This document shows, one piece after another, positions 54,084 to 62,636 of a stretch of DNA of 64,000 nt. The translations under genes and the position numbers were made by a program. The DNA lies in NCBI GenBank assembly GCA_947628795.1, contig CANRBF010000003.1, positions 1-64,000 of the forward strand, written 5' to 3'. The first letter of the stretch is position 1; each line of letters opens with the position of its first letter. Under the pieces are notes generated by a model, which worked only from the letters and a program-made list of their open reading frames with translations, ran no database searches and had not been told where the DNA came from. This DNA comes from an uncultured Monoglobus sp. (GTDB taxonomy: Bacteria > Bacillota > Clostridia > Monoglobales > Monoglobaceae).

Positions 54084-55346
54084 CTATTCGGCGGCTTGGG
54101 TCTCGGCCTCTTTTACGCGGTACTCGTCCATGAGCCGCACGCAGCAGTCAACGTCCGTCTTTTTGTCAAACATCATATTGAGCAAGCTTGTCACATCGTC
54201 GGCGCTGTATCCGTTAATGCGGGTCGCCGCGGTGGAGACGCGCTCTTTTTCGGCGATCGACGCCGCCGCGTCGGTGACGATTTTTGACTGTATGTTTGTG
54301 GTCTGGCCCTTAAAGCAGTTGACGGTGGATATCCCGTCAAAGGCCCTGTTGTAGTTCTCGGGCGTCGCGCAGAATTCCAGAAATTCAAGGGCGCTTTTGA
54401 GGTTTTCGCTGTTTTTGTTCACCATCATCATGTTGAGGTTCCCGCCCTCGTATGTGCCGCCGTCCGCCGTGTTCATAAACACGGGCATCAGCGCGAAGTC
54501 GTCGGCCGAGTATTTGCCGCCCGGCTCAAAGTCGGTGTCGAACCAGGTGTCCCAGATAAAGGTCATGACCGCGTCTCCGGAGCCGATCGATGAACTTATG
54601 CCGTCCCAGCCTATCTTTGTGAAGTCGTTCCCGAACCAGCCTTTGTCGGCGGCGTCGGATATCCATTTGACCATATCATGCACCCCGGGTATGTCCGAGT
54701 AGGAGATCTCATTGTTATTGAGCTTTTCGAGCAGCTCGGGGTTATCGGCGAATATCGGATCAAGTCCGAACTGCGGCATCCACGAGCAGCCGTTCGCGGG
54801 CCAGCAGATCGGCGTGTATCCTATGTCGGCAAGCGCCTGGCACAAAACGTCAAACTCGGCTTGAGTCGATGCGGGCTTTAGTCCCAGGCTGTCGAGCAGC
54901 GTCTTGTTGTAGTAGCAGCCCGACACCGAGTTTTCCCAAAACGGCAGTCCCAGCAGATTTCCGTCCGCGTCCGTGCAGTACGCCCGCGCGCCGTCGGTCA
55001 GATCGGATACCCATTTTTCATTGCTCAGGTAATAAAAATTGTCTTTAACGTCAAAGCGGTTCAGGTCCGCGTTATGAAAGTGCATAAATATATCTGGCGC
55101 GTTTCCGCTCTTGAAATCCTTCGACGCGGCCGTTTCATATTCCTCGTCCTCGTAGGCGATGACTTCGATCTTGTTCCCTGTTTTTTCTTCGTACTGCCGA
55201 AAAATACTTGTCATGTAGCTTTTGTTGAGATCGCTCTGCTTGCCCATTATCGACAGAGTGACTTTTTCCGAGTCGCCCGACCCGCACGAGCCGAGCGTCA
55301 GAGCCGCCGCGATCGCCAATATCAGACTTATTATTTTTTTGCGCAT
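54084..55346 (-). CDS. Extracellular solute-binding lipoprotein (family 1)
   Basis: 420 residues. A lipoprotein signal peptide with lipobox LGSC (Cys20) is followed by a family 1 substrate-binding domain typical of sugar or oligosaccharide ABC importers (LLGLPFWENSVSGCYYNKTLL, WPANGCSW). It starts 1 bp after the stop of a hybrid sensor kinase. No permease or ATPase gene lies nearby. It may therefore present the ligand to the kinase sensor domain instead of to a transporter, or use distant permeases. Confidence 0.88.
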   Translation of the reverse strand: MRKKIISLILAIAAALTLGSCGSGDSEKVTLSIMGKQSDLNKSYMTSIFRQYEEKTGNKIEVIAYEDEEYETAASKDFKSGNAPDIFMHFHNADLNRFDVKDNFYYLSNEKWVSDLTDGARAYCTDADGNLLGLPFWENSVSGCYYNKTLLDSLGLKPASTQAEFDVLCQALADIGYTPICWPANGCSWMPQFGLDPIFADNPELLEKLNNNEISYSDIPGVHDMVKWISDAADKGWFGNDFTKIGWDGISSSIGSGDAVMTFIWDTWFDTDFEPGGKYSADDFALMPVFMNTADGGTYEGGNLNMMMVNKNSENLKSALEFLEFCATPENYNRAFDGISTVNCFKGQTTNIQSKIVTDAAASIAEKERVSTAATRINGYSADDVTSLLNMMFDKKTDVDCCVRLMDEYRVKEAETQAAE

Positions 55347-55347
55347 A

Positions 55348-58296
55348 CTATTTGTCTCCTTTTTCGTCCGATTGGTTCGGCGCGCCGTTTTTGTTCACGA
55401 GCTTGCATATCATTTCACGCGCCGCCGCCATGTTGAGCGGTTTTGAAAGGTGGCCGTTCATGCCCGAGTCAAGCGCGTTTTTCACGTCCTCGGCAAAGGT
55501 GTTGGCGGTCATCGCCACGATGGGAATATTCGCCGCCTCCGGATGGTTTGAGGCGCGTATAGCTCTCGTTGCGTCGTAGCCGTTCATGTTCGGCATCTGC
55601 ACATCCATCAGGATCATATCAAAATGTCCCGGCTCGGACTTTTCAAACATGTCCACAGCTTCGCGTCCGTCTGCCGCGCGCTCGCTCGCGGCTCCCTCCA
55701 TACCCAGCATTTCGGTGAGTATCTCCGCGTTTAAGTCGTTGTCCTCGGCGATGAGGAAGTGAAGTCCTTCCATAACGTTCGCATCCGCGCCGTCGGGTTC
55801 GGACTGTTCCGCGTGCTTTATAAACAGCGGCTTGATAGTCTGCCAGAAGGTCGAGGCGAAAAACGGCTTCGGCATAAACGCGTTTATGCCCGCTTCCCGC
55901 GCCTCAAGCTCTATATCGCTCCAATCGTACGAGGTCAGCACCAGAATCGGTACCTCGTCTCCGACCTGTTCGCGTATCCTGCGAGCGGTCTCGACGCCGT
56001 CCAACCCCGGCATTTTCCAATCAAGCAGAATTACGTCAAAGTCCTCGCCCTTTCGGTGCGCCTCAAGCGCGGTCTTTACGGCCGACTCGCCGTCGGTCTC
56101 ATATTCGACCTTCATGCCCGCGTCAAGCATAAGATCGCGGATATTGAGGCAGATCTCCTCCTCGTCGTCGGTGACGAGTATGCGCGAGACCTCCTGTCTT
56201 ATCCAGCTTTCCGCCTCATCCTTTTCGGGATACGCGAATGACAGCTCAACTGTAAAGGTGCTGCCCTTGCCGGGCGCGCTCTCAACGCGGATAATTCCGC
56301 CCATCAGATCAACAAGATTCTTGGTTATCGCCATTCCCAGACCGGTGCCCTGTATCTTGTTTGTGACCGAGCTTATCTCTCTGCTGAACGGGTTGAATAT
56401 CTGCTCCAGAAATTCCTTGCTCATGCCTATTCCGTTGTCTTTGACGACGAACCGAAGCTTGGCGTACTGTTTGACCGGATCGGGAACGTCACACACAAAG
56501 AACTCGATTTTTCCGTTCTCCGGAGTGTATTTTATCGCGTTCGACAGCAGGTTTATCAATATCTGATTGAGGCGCAGCTTGTCGCCGATAAGCTGCTCCG
56601 GCGGCGTGCCCTGCACGTGCATCTTAAAGTCCTGATGCTTCGCCTTCGCCTGGGGCATCAGTATGATATTAAGCTCCTCGAGCATCTCGGGCAGACTGAA
56701 GCAGTCAACATTCAGAGATGTCTTGCCGCTTTCGATCTTGCTCATGTCCAGAACATCGTTGATAAGACTGAGCAGATGATGGCCCGAAGCTGTGATCTTT
56801 CGGGTATATTCCCGAACTTTTTCGGGCTTATCCGCGTCTTTTTCAAGCAGCACCGAAAATCCCACTATCGCGTTCATCGGCGTGCGTATGTCGTGCGACA
56901 TGTTTGACAGGAAGTTGCTCTTGGCCTCATTGGCGCTTCTGGCCGCGGTGAGCGCTTCCTGCAGCTTTTGGTTCATCTGGCGCTCAAGCGTCCTGTCCGA
57001 GAGCACAACGATATATTTTTTTATGCTCTGAATGTCCATATGGTATATGGTCATTCTGTACCAGCGGCGCTCACCGGTGCCCTGATGGGTGTACTCGTAT
57101 TCGCGGTCCCGGCTTTCGTGGATAGGGATCGCCTCAAACTCATCGCGTGGGATAACGACTTCAACTCCGGGCGCGCATCTTTCAAGCACCTTTATGTTTT
57201 CTCTCGCCTCTTTAACCGGGATCCCCAAAAGCCGCTCGATATTCGGGCTTATGTAATCCACGCCGAAATTTTCGGAATCGAGCATTATGAATATATCGTC
57301 AACGTTGTTTGATAGAACGTCAAACATGCGCTCTCTGTATTTGAGTTCGGTCTTATCCTTACGCGACTGATTGCGGGCGCGCAGAATAAGCAGCACAATG
57401 ACCGCCGCGAACACAAGCAAAAATATTATGATAAAAACGTTTATAGTGGTTTTCTGGACCGAGAGGAACCCCGCGCTGATAACGCTCTGAGGCACGGCGC
57501 TGAGCATAATGCAGTCCCGGTAACCGACGGGCTGATACGAAATGCAGTACCGCGTGCCGCCGATCTTGCAGTTGAGCAGCCCCGCTGTGCCGCTTTGCCA
57601 ATCGTTTTGGATCTGCTCAAACTCGCTGTCGTCCAAGTCAGACGCGGCCTTGAGATAGACCAGATAGTTGCCGAATACGTTGCCTCCGGTCTGTGTGGAC
57701 AGAAGCACGTTTCCGTCGCTTTGCACGACAAAGCACCTTGCCTTGCCCGAGAACGCGTCAACTTTCAGAGAGCTCGCCATGTCCGCGTTGGTGTAGCTTA
57801 TCGCCACCGCGTCATATCCGAAACCGTTGTATTCGCCATGGGGCGAGGGCACCGCGAAAACGATGACCTCGCTTCCGTCCTCGAGCGTCTCTCCCGACAT
57901 AATGGGCTCGCTCACGGGAGCGCCGCCGAGGTTCATGGAGCTTTTCGCTCCGTCCAAGGTCATGCATGTCAAATCCCGCGAGATAAAATAAAAGTCGGAA
58001 AATCCCCAGTATGTCTGTTCTTTTCGGATATAATCGGAAACCGCGCCGTTTGCCGCGGCGCTGTTTTCGGAAATATAGTCCTCCCAGCCCTCAAGCAGCC
58101 CCCAATTCCGATCGACAAAAGCGCCGAACGAGCGGTTGACCTGGCTGTATATCTCGGTCAAATGGTCGGTGCTGTCCTCGTATATGCGCTCGGAAATATA
58201 ATTAAAATAAAACGCGCCGATAGTGATGACCGCGATGGCGACCAGGCACATCAGCAGCGGCAGCAGTATTTTTCCGAACCGTTTTTTCTTATACAT
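55348..58296 (-). CDS. Hybrid sensor histidine kinase with two receiver domains
   Basis: 982 residues. TM1 at 9-31, an extracellular dCache-like sensor (32-283) and TM2 (284-306), then PAS (about 322-432), HisKA with H468 in SNMSHDIRTPMNAI, and HATPase (N586, DNGIG at 620-624). REC1 has D759 and K810, and REC2 has D898 and K952. All phospho-acceptor residues are intact. No Hpt domain or output domain is present, so the phosphate must pass to another protein. Co-transcribed with the solute-binding lipoprotein. Confidence 0.93.
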   Translation of the reverse strand: MYKKKRFGKILLPLLMCLVAIAVITIGAFYFNYISERIYEDSTDHLTEIYSQVNRSFGAFVDRNWGLLEGWEDYISENSAAANGAVSDYIRKEQTYWGFSDFYFISRDLTCMTLDGAKSSMNLGGAPVSEPIMSGETLEDGSEVIVFAVPSPHGEYNGFGYDAVAISYTNADMASSLKVDAFSGKARCFVVQSDGNVLLSTQTGGNVFGNYLVYLKAASDLDDSEFEQIQNDWQSGTAGLLNCKIGGTRYCISYQPVGYRDCIMLSAVPQSVISAGFLSVQKTTINVFIIIFLLVFAAVIVLLILRARNQSRKDKTELKYRERMFDVLSNNVDDIFIMLDSENFGVDYISPNIERLLGIPVKEARENIKVLERCAPGVEVVIPRDEFEAIPIHESRDREYEYTHQGTGERRWYRMTIYHMDIQSIKKYIVVLSDRTLERQMNQKLQEALTAARSANEAKSNFLSNMSHDIRTPMNAIVGFSVLLEKDADKPEKVREYTRKITASGHHLLSLINDVLDMSKIESGKTSLNVDCFSLPEMLEELNIILMPQAKAKHQDFKMHVQGTPPEQLIGDKLRLNQILINLLSNAIKYTPENGKIEFFVCDVPDPVKQYAKLRFVVKDNGIGMSKEFLEQIFNPFSREISSVTNKIQGTGLGMAITKNLVDLMGGIIRVESAPGKGSTFTVELSFAYPEKDEAESWIRQEVSRILVTDDEEEICLNIRDLMLDAGMKVEYETDGESAVKTALEAHRKGEDFDVILLDWKMPGLDGVETARRIREQVGDEVPILVLTSYDWSDIELEAREAGINAFMPKPFFASTFWQTIKPLFIKHAEQSEPDGADANVMEGLHFLIAEDNDLNAEILTEMLGMEGAASERAADGREAVDMFEKSEPGHFDMILMDVQMPNMNGYDATRAIRASNHPEAANIPIVAMTANTFAEDVKNALDSGMNGHLSKPLNMAAAREMICKLVNKNGAPNQSDEKGDK

Positions 58297-58346
58297 TTTT
58301 ACGCTCCTTAAAACAGAGATGTGTTTTGCAAATTATCCATTATAAC

Positions 58347-58375
58347 ATTCTATCATGAGCGGGCGAAAAAGTCAA
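58347..58375 (-). promoter_or_regulatory. Promoter of the sensor kinase-lipoprotein operon
   Basis: TTGACT (58370-58375), 17 bp, TAGAAT (58347-58352) on the minus strand. Confidence 0.75.
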
Positions 58376-58391
58376 TTAAAATTAAGCGAAA

Positions 58392-58415
58392 GGCTCCCCG
58401 AATAAACGGGGAGCC
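58392..58415 (-). terminator. xylB terminator
   Basis: GGCTCCCCG (58392-58400) pairs with CGGGGAGCC (58407-58415), loop of 6, followed on the minus strand by TTTCGCTTAATTTT. Confidence 0.8.
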
Positions 58416-58425
58416 CGATATTATA

Positions 58426-59955
58426 CTATCTCAATATTTCCGCTACTTTTGCGAACTGCGGCTTGAGCGCTTGGTAGATGCCGCGATATACGGGGAAGTA
58501 TTTTTTGTAAGTCTCAACGTTTTCGGGGATCGGCTTGATCGTGTCCTTAACGCTGATGACCGCCTCGCAGGCCTCGGGAACGCTCTTATATATTCCCGCT
58601 CCCACCGCCGCCAGCAGCGCCACGCCCAGTGCGGGGCCCTCGGAAACGTTTATCGTGTTGATGTCGCAGTCAAACATGTCGGCCTGCATCTGGCGCCACA
58701 GCTTGCTCTTGCCGCCGCCTCCCGACGCGCGCACCTCCGAGGTGTCAACGCCCATACTTCTGATTATGTCAAGACAGTCGTTCAGGCTGTACGCCACGCC
58801 CTCCATAACGGCGCGCAGCATGTCATACTTGTTGTGGCGCGCCGACAGACCGAAGAACACGCCCTTCGCCGCGGGATCGTTTATCGGGCTTCTCTCGCCC
58901 ATCATGTAGGGCAGATAGATGAGGCCCTCGCAGCCCGGAGCGACCCTCTCGGCCTGCTTATCCATCAGGTAGTACGGGTCGACGCCCATGCCTTTCGCCG
59001 CGTCTGTTTCGGCGTGGCAGAAATTGTCGCGGTACCATTTGAGCGACAGTCCGGCGCCCTGGGTGCAGCCCATAACGTGCCACTTTCCGGGAACGGCGTG
59101 GCACAGAATGTGCATCCTGCCGCCCTTGTCGATCTCAAGATTGTCCATGTGGGCAAAAACAACGCCCGACGTTCCGATAGTGGATGAGATGATGCCGGGC
59201 TTCACTATGCCGTTGCCCACGGCGCCCGCGGCCTGGTCGCCCGCGCCGCCCACAACGATCGTGCCCTCGCTGAGCCCGGTCAGCTCCGCGGCCTCGGCGT
59301 GTACCGTTCCGGTAACCTCGCATGACTCGTACATCTTGCCCAACAGGTTTTTGTCTATATTTAATTTTTCAAGTATCTCGTCCGACCAGCAGCGGCTTTT
59401 GATATCCATCAGCTGCATTCCGCTGGCGTCCGAAACCTCGGTGGCGAACTCGCCGGTCAGCTTGTATCTTATGTAGTCCTTGGGAAGCAGTATTTTTGCG
59501 GCCTTCGCGTACAGCTCGGGCTCGTTTTTCTGCACCCACAGTATTTTCGCCGCCGTGAAGCCCGTGATCGCGGGGCTGCCGGTTATCTCGATCAGCTTGT
59601 CTCTGCCGATCTTTTCGGTCAGCTCGTCGGCCTCGGCGGTGGTTCTCTGGTCGCACCAAATTATTGACTTGCGCAGCACGTTTCCGTCTTTGTCAAGCAT
59701 AACCAGACCGTGCATCTGACCCGACAGTCCGACGCCCTTGATGTCCTTGGGGTCAACTCCCGACATCTCGATAACCGCCTTTACGCTCGAATAGGTGGCG
59801 TGCCACCAGTCCTCGGGGTCCTGCTCGGCCCAGCCGATCTTCGGCTGATAGAGCGGGTATTCCACCAAATAGTCGGCCATAACGGTGCCCTTTTCGTCAA
59901 ACAGCACGGTTTTTGTGCCGCTGGTGCCGATATCAACGCCTACAACATATCTCAT
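58426..59955 (-). CDS. xylB: Xylulokinase
   Basis: FGGY-family sugar kinase, 509 residues. N-terminal phosphate loop DIGTSGTKTVLFD, SGQMHGLVMLD, catalytic-region GAGDQAAGAVGNG, and C-terminal GGGGKSKLWRQMQADM. It phosphorylates D-xylulose for the pentose phosphate pathway. The length and motifs match XylB better than glycerol kinase or rhamnulokinase. xylA is not adjacent. An inverted repeat over the -10 box suggests repressor control. Confidence 0.92.
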   Translation of the reverse strand: MRYVVGVDIGTSGTKTVLFDEKGTVMADYLVEYPLYQPKIGWAEQDPEDWWHATYSSVKAVIEMSGVDPKDIKGVGLSGQMHGLVMLDKDGNVLRKSIIWCDQRTTAEADELTEKIGRDKLIEITGSPAITGFTAAKILWVQKNEPELYAKAAKILLPKDYIRYKLTGEFATEVSDASGMQLMDIKSRCWSDEILEKLNIDKNLLGKMYESCEVTGTVHAEAAELTGLSEGTIVVGGAGDQAAGAVGNGIVKPGIISSTIGTSGVVFAHMDNLEIDKGGRMHILCHAVPGKWHVMGCTQGAGLSLKWYRDNFCHAETDAAKGMGVDPYYLMDKQAERVAPGCEGLIYLPYMMGERSPINDPAAKGVFFGLSARHNKYDMLRAVMEGVAYSLNDCLDIIRSMGVDTSEVRASGGGGKSKLWRQMQADMFDCDINTINVSEGPALGVALLAAVGAGIYKSVPEACEAVISVKDTIKPIPENVETYKKYFPVYRGIYQALKPQFAKVAEILR

Positions 59956-59990
59956 TTTCCAACACTCCTTTATAGTTTAAACTTTATTAT

Positions 59991-60013
59991 CCGATATAAA
60001 TATAACATATCGG
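59991..60013. promoter_or_regulatory. Candidate xylB operator
   Basis: CCGATAT (59991-59997) and ATATCGG (60007-60013) are a perfect 7-bp inverted repeat with 9-bp spacing that spans the -10 box of the xylB promoter. Confidence 0.55.
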
Positions 60014-60027
60014 TTTATGTTTTGCAA
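59999..60027 (-). promoter_or_regulatory. xylB promoter
   Basis: TTGCAA (60022-60027), 17 bp, TATATT (59999-60004) on the minus strand, about 45 bp before the start. Confidence 0.65.
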
Positions 60028-60032
60028 TAATT

Positions 60033-60311
60033 TTAGCAATAAAAGTTGATTTTATCGGTCACAAAAAACCTTTTCCATTCGATGCAAATCAAAAAGAACT
60101 GAGCCGATATAAATTCAAGCAGCTCGTTTAATTCTTTTTGCGGAATATTGCTTCCGTTGCTTGCGAGAACGCAGCCTCCGGTGCTCGTAAGCCATACCTT
60201 TGTGCTGTTAGGTCCGGGTTTGCCTTTTGCAATATGAACATGAATCGGCTCGCCGAATTCGTTAGCCCCAAAAAATATTTTGTAACCGCTTACCGTAAAC
60301 AGATTAGGCAA
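60033..60311 (-). CDS. DUF4160 family protein
   Basis: 92 residues from a TTG at 60311 placed 8 bp after GGAGG. The core FTVSGYKIFFGANEFGEPIHVHIAKGKP is the DUF4160 signature (FxxNE/GEPxHVHV). Function unknown; such genes are usually paired with a small partner and have been suspected to be toxin-antitoxin-like. It overlaps the upstream partner by 8 bp. Confidence 0.82.
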   Translation of the reverse strand: MPNLFTVSGYKIFFGANEFGEPIHVHIAKGKPGPNSTKVWLTSTGGCVLASNGSNIPQKELNELLEFISAQFFLICIEWKRFFVTDKINFYC

Positions 60312-60573
60312 TGTTAATACCTCCGCTCGCTGCGTATTTGTATAACAGATGCGCGTTGCTATGCAGTAAATTTTCAAACATTTCTATTTCGCTGTCCGAA
60401 TATCCGTTTTTGTATATCCAATTGTAATCGGGAAGCTCACATCTGGCGGAGTCAAATCCGTTATCCGTAGGCCGCTCGAAATGCACAAGCACCTTTTTCT
60501 TTCCGCCATCATCAATGATCTGCGAGTGAACGATTTCCGTTTCGTCAGAAAGAGTCATGTAAGGATACATCAT
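60304..60573 (-). CDS. Small partner protein of DUF4160
   Basis: 89 residues from the ATG at 60573, with GGAGG 9 bp upstream. It contains VLVHFERPTDNGFDSARCELP and ends in NAHLLYKYAASGGINIA. I cannot assign a family name, but the overlap with DUF4160 suggests the two act together. The usual DUF2442 partner is not recognisable here. Confidence 0.7.
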   Translation of the reverse strand: MMYPYMTLSDETEIVHSQIIDDGGKKKVLVHFERPTDNGFDSARCELPDYNWIYKNGYSDSEIEMFENLLHSNAHLLYKYAASGGINIA

Positions 60574-60678
60574 AATTATCAACCTCCGTTATGCTTGTAT
60601 TATATCATATTATTTTCACCAAATCAATATCCGAATTAAATTAAATGCGAAAGCATAAATTTAACCGGAGGTGATTTT

Positions 60679-61788
60679 ATGAGATGGCTCAGGGGCGCGG
60701 TTATGCTGTGCCTGTGCTGCATGATCCTGTGTCTGGGGCTTTGGCCCGAGCGCTGCATGAGCGCGGCGGCGGACGCTCTGACGCTGTGCGCGTCGTCGGT
60801 TATCCCGTCGCTGTTCCCGTTTTTTGTCGCCAGCAATCTGCTTGTGGCGCTGGGCGGCGCCGAAATATGCGGAAGAGCGCTGAGCGGCGTCATGCAGCCG
60901 GCGTTCAGGGTCGACGGCAGCGGCGCGCTGGCGGTGGTCCTAGGGGTAGTCAGCGGCTATCCTGTGGGCGCGGGCTGCGCCGCGGAGCTTTACAACTCGG
61001 GCAGAATATCTAAAACCGAGGCGGAGCGTCTGCTGTGCTTCTGCAACAATTCGGGTCCGCTGTTTATAATCGGCACGGTGGGCGCCGCCATGAGCGGCAG
61101 CGCCCGCGTCGGCGGAATATTATATATGATCCACATAGCCGCGGCGCTGCTGGCCGGCTTTGTGACCGCGCGCCTTGTCCGCGGCGATGAGGAAGTGATA
61201 AATCCGAGGCTCGTCAAAAACCGCCATGCGGCCGCGAAGCTGGCGGATGCTCTCGGCGGCTCGGTAGCAAAAAGCGTCACGACGATTTTAAACGTGTGCG
61301 GCTTTGTGGTGTTTTTCGCGGTGGCGGAGAGCATCCTTCCGCGGTTTCGCGGGCACGAGTTTCTAAGCTGTCTGCTCGAGATAACGGGCGGTATCGCCGA
61401 GGTCTCAGAAATGAGCATGGCGCCGGGTATAAAATTCCCGCTCATCTCGATGTTCCTGGCGCTGTCGGGCCTGTCGGTGTTTTTTCAGACCGCGTCGATC
61501 ATCTCAGGCAGCGGCCTTTCGATGAAGTACTACGCCCTCGGCAAGGCGGTCCAGGCGGCGTTCGCCCTCAGCCTGACCTTTGCCGCCTCACCGCTTTTGA
61601 GCGGAGGCTTCGCGGGCGCGTTTCTGGCGGACAGCGGACAGCTTTCGGAATACTCGATGTATCTTTACACCCTGCCGCCCCTTGACATAAAGCGCTATCT
61701 GATCCTGGTTGGCGGCGAGATCCTGTGGTGCGCCCTTATCATCGGGGGGCTGTGGCTCGCCTCAAAGATCCTGCCCGATAAGGATTGA
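60679..61788 (+). CDS. ylbJ: YlbJ-like sporulation integral membrane protein
   Basis: 369 residues, eight or more membrane helices with nucleoside-recognition (Gate) domains. Signatures are the ASSVIPSLFPFFVASNLL and SGYPVGAGCAAELY blocks and CFCNNSGPLFIIGTVG. In Bacillus, YlbJ is a sigma-E protein needed for spore cortex formation. AACCGGAGGTG precedes the ATG. Slightly shorter than Bacillus YlbJ. Confidence 0.82.
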   Translation: MRWLRGAVMLCLCCMILCLGLWPERCMSAAADALTLCASSVIPSLFPFFVASNLLVALGGAEICGRALSGVMQPAFRVDGSGALAVVLGVVSGYPVGAGCAAELYNSGRISKTEAERLLCFCNNSGPLFIIGTVGAAMSGSARVGGILYMIHIAAALLAGFVTARLVRGDEEVINPRLVKNRHAAAKLADALGGSVAKSVTTILNVCGFVVFFAVAESILPRFRGHEFLSCLLEITGGIAEVSEMSMAPGIKFPLISMFLALSGLSVFFQTASIISGSGLSMKYYALGKAVQAAFALSLTFAASPLLSGGFAGAFLADSGQLSEYSMYLYTLPPLDIKRYLILVGGEILWCALIIGGLWLASKILPDKD

Positions 61789-61813
61789 CACTTTTCGGCG
61801 CGTGTGATAAAAT
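61785..61813 (+). promoter_or_regulatory. Promoter of the DUF6472 gene
   Basis: TTGACA (61785-61790), 17 bp, TAAAAT (61808-61813). The -35 box overlaps the stop codon of the ylbJ-like gene. Confidence 0.75.
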
Positions 61814-61845
61814 CGAGGCATAAATCAATGCGGAGGAGCAGACAA

Positions 61846-62022
61846 ATGAACAGCAAATGCGAGGAATGTATATATTATGATTACGATGAGGACTATGATG
61901 AATATGTCTGCCTCGCCAACATGGACGAGGATGACATGGCGAGGATAATGCTCGGGCGGCACAAGGAATGTCCGTTCTACCGTCCCGGAGACGATTACAC
62001 CATCGTCCGCAAACAAAACTGA
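61846..62022 (+). CDS. DUF6472 family small acidic cysteine protein
   Basis: 58 residues from the ATG at 61846 with GGAGG 9 bp upstream. The pattern CEECIYYDYDEDYDEYVC, then CPFYRPGDDYTIVRKQN, is characteristic of a small clostridial family with four cysteines (C5, C8, C22, C42), likely binding a metal. Function unknown. The family number is from memory. Confidence 0.78.
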   Translation: MNSKCEECIYYDYDEDYDEYVCLANMDEDDMARIMLGRHKECPFYRPGDDYTIVRKQN

Positions 62023-62090
62023 TGTTCCGATATCCGCCTTATAAAAATATTTTTTCACTTCGTGCCTGATTCAGCGCGCTTCGTGCCAAA

Positions 62091-62116
62091 GGACGCTTGA
62101 CAGCGTTCTTTTTTTA
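62091..62116 (+). terminator. Terminator after the DUF6472 gene
   Basis: GGACGCT (62091-62097) pairs with AGCGTTC (62102-62108) across a TGAC loop, followed by a run of T. Confidence 0.8.
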
Positions 62117-62181
62117 TTGATATAGTTTTAACGAAATGTTTGGGCGACCGATTTTCGCGTTTTAGGTATTGTAAAATATGC

Positions 62182-62246
62182 AGTTCACGATATAAAACGG
62201 TAGTTCACGATACAGCCGTTGACAAAAAAGCGCAAGGCGCTATACT
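62182..62246 (+). promoter_or_regulatory. Array promoter A with tandem sites
   Basis: AGTTCACGATA occurs at 62182-62192 and 62202-62212 (20-bp period), followed by TTGACA (62219-62224), 16 bp, TATACT (62241-62246). The spacer contains GCGC-AAG-GCGC. Confidence 0.65.
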
Positions 62247-62306
62247 TGAGACATAAGACATTTTTTATATAAAAATGATAACCGCAAAATATAGATCGGC
62301 TTAAAA

Positions 62307-62367
62307 ATTACACGAAACGGCCTAATTATTACATGAAAAAATTTTTCGATTATTTTTGTGTTATAAT
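62307..62367 (+). promoter_or_regulatory. Array promoter B with tandem sites
   Basis: ATTACACGAAA (62307-62317) and ATTACATGAAA (62328-62338), 21-bp period, then TATAAT (62362-62367). No recognisable -35 box; the second repeat lies at that position, as in activator-dependent promoters. Confidence 0.5.
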
Positions 62368-62421
62368 TATTTTATAAAAAAGAAAAATGGAAATTTGTAT
62401 GAATTTAAAACAAATTTGCAG

Positions 62422-62485
62422 CTTACGCAAAGAAACCCGCGACTTACGCAAGGTCGCGTTCATAGAGAAATATTTGTGATATAAT
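62422..62485 (+). promoter_or_regulatory. Array promoter C with tandem sites
   Basis: CTTACGCAA at 62422-62430 and 62443-62451 (21-bp period), then TATAAT (62480-62485) with a poor -35. The predicted transcript would begin with a GTGGGAT/ATCCCAC hairpin (62493-62511). Confidence 0.5.
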
Positions 62486-62509
62486 TTCTTGCGTGGGATA
62501 AAAAATCCC

Positions 62510-62575
62510 ACTTATACATGAATGTTTCACACTTGGACATAAAATATTGACGGCCGAAATCGCGCGCATTATAAT
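62510..62575 (+). promoter_or_regulatory. Array promoter D with tandem sites
   Basis: ACTTATACATGAA (62510-62522) and ACTTGGACATAAA (62531-62543), 21-bp period, then TTGACG (62547-62552), 17 bp, TATAAT (62570-62575). Confidence 0.65.
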
Positions 62576-62636
62576 GAATGAATAAGAGAAAGTCATAAAA
62601 TAAAACGCAGCACAATATCGGGAGAATACATGAATA

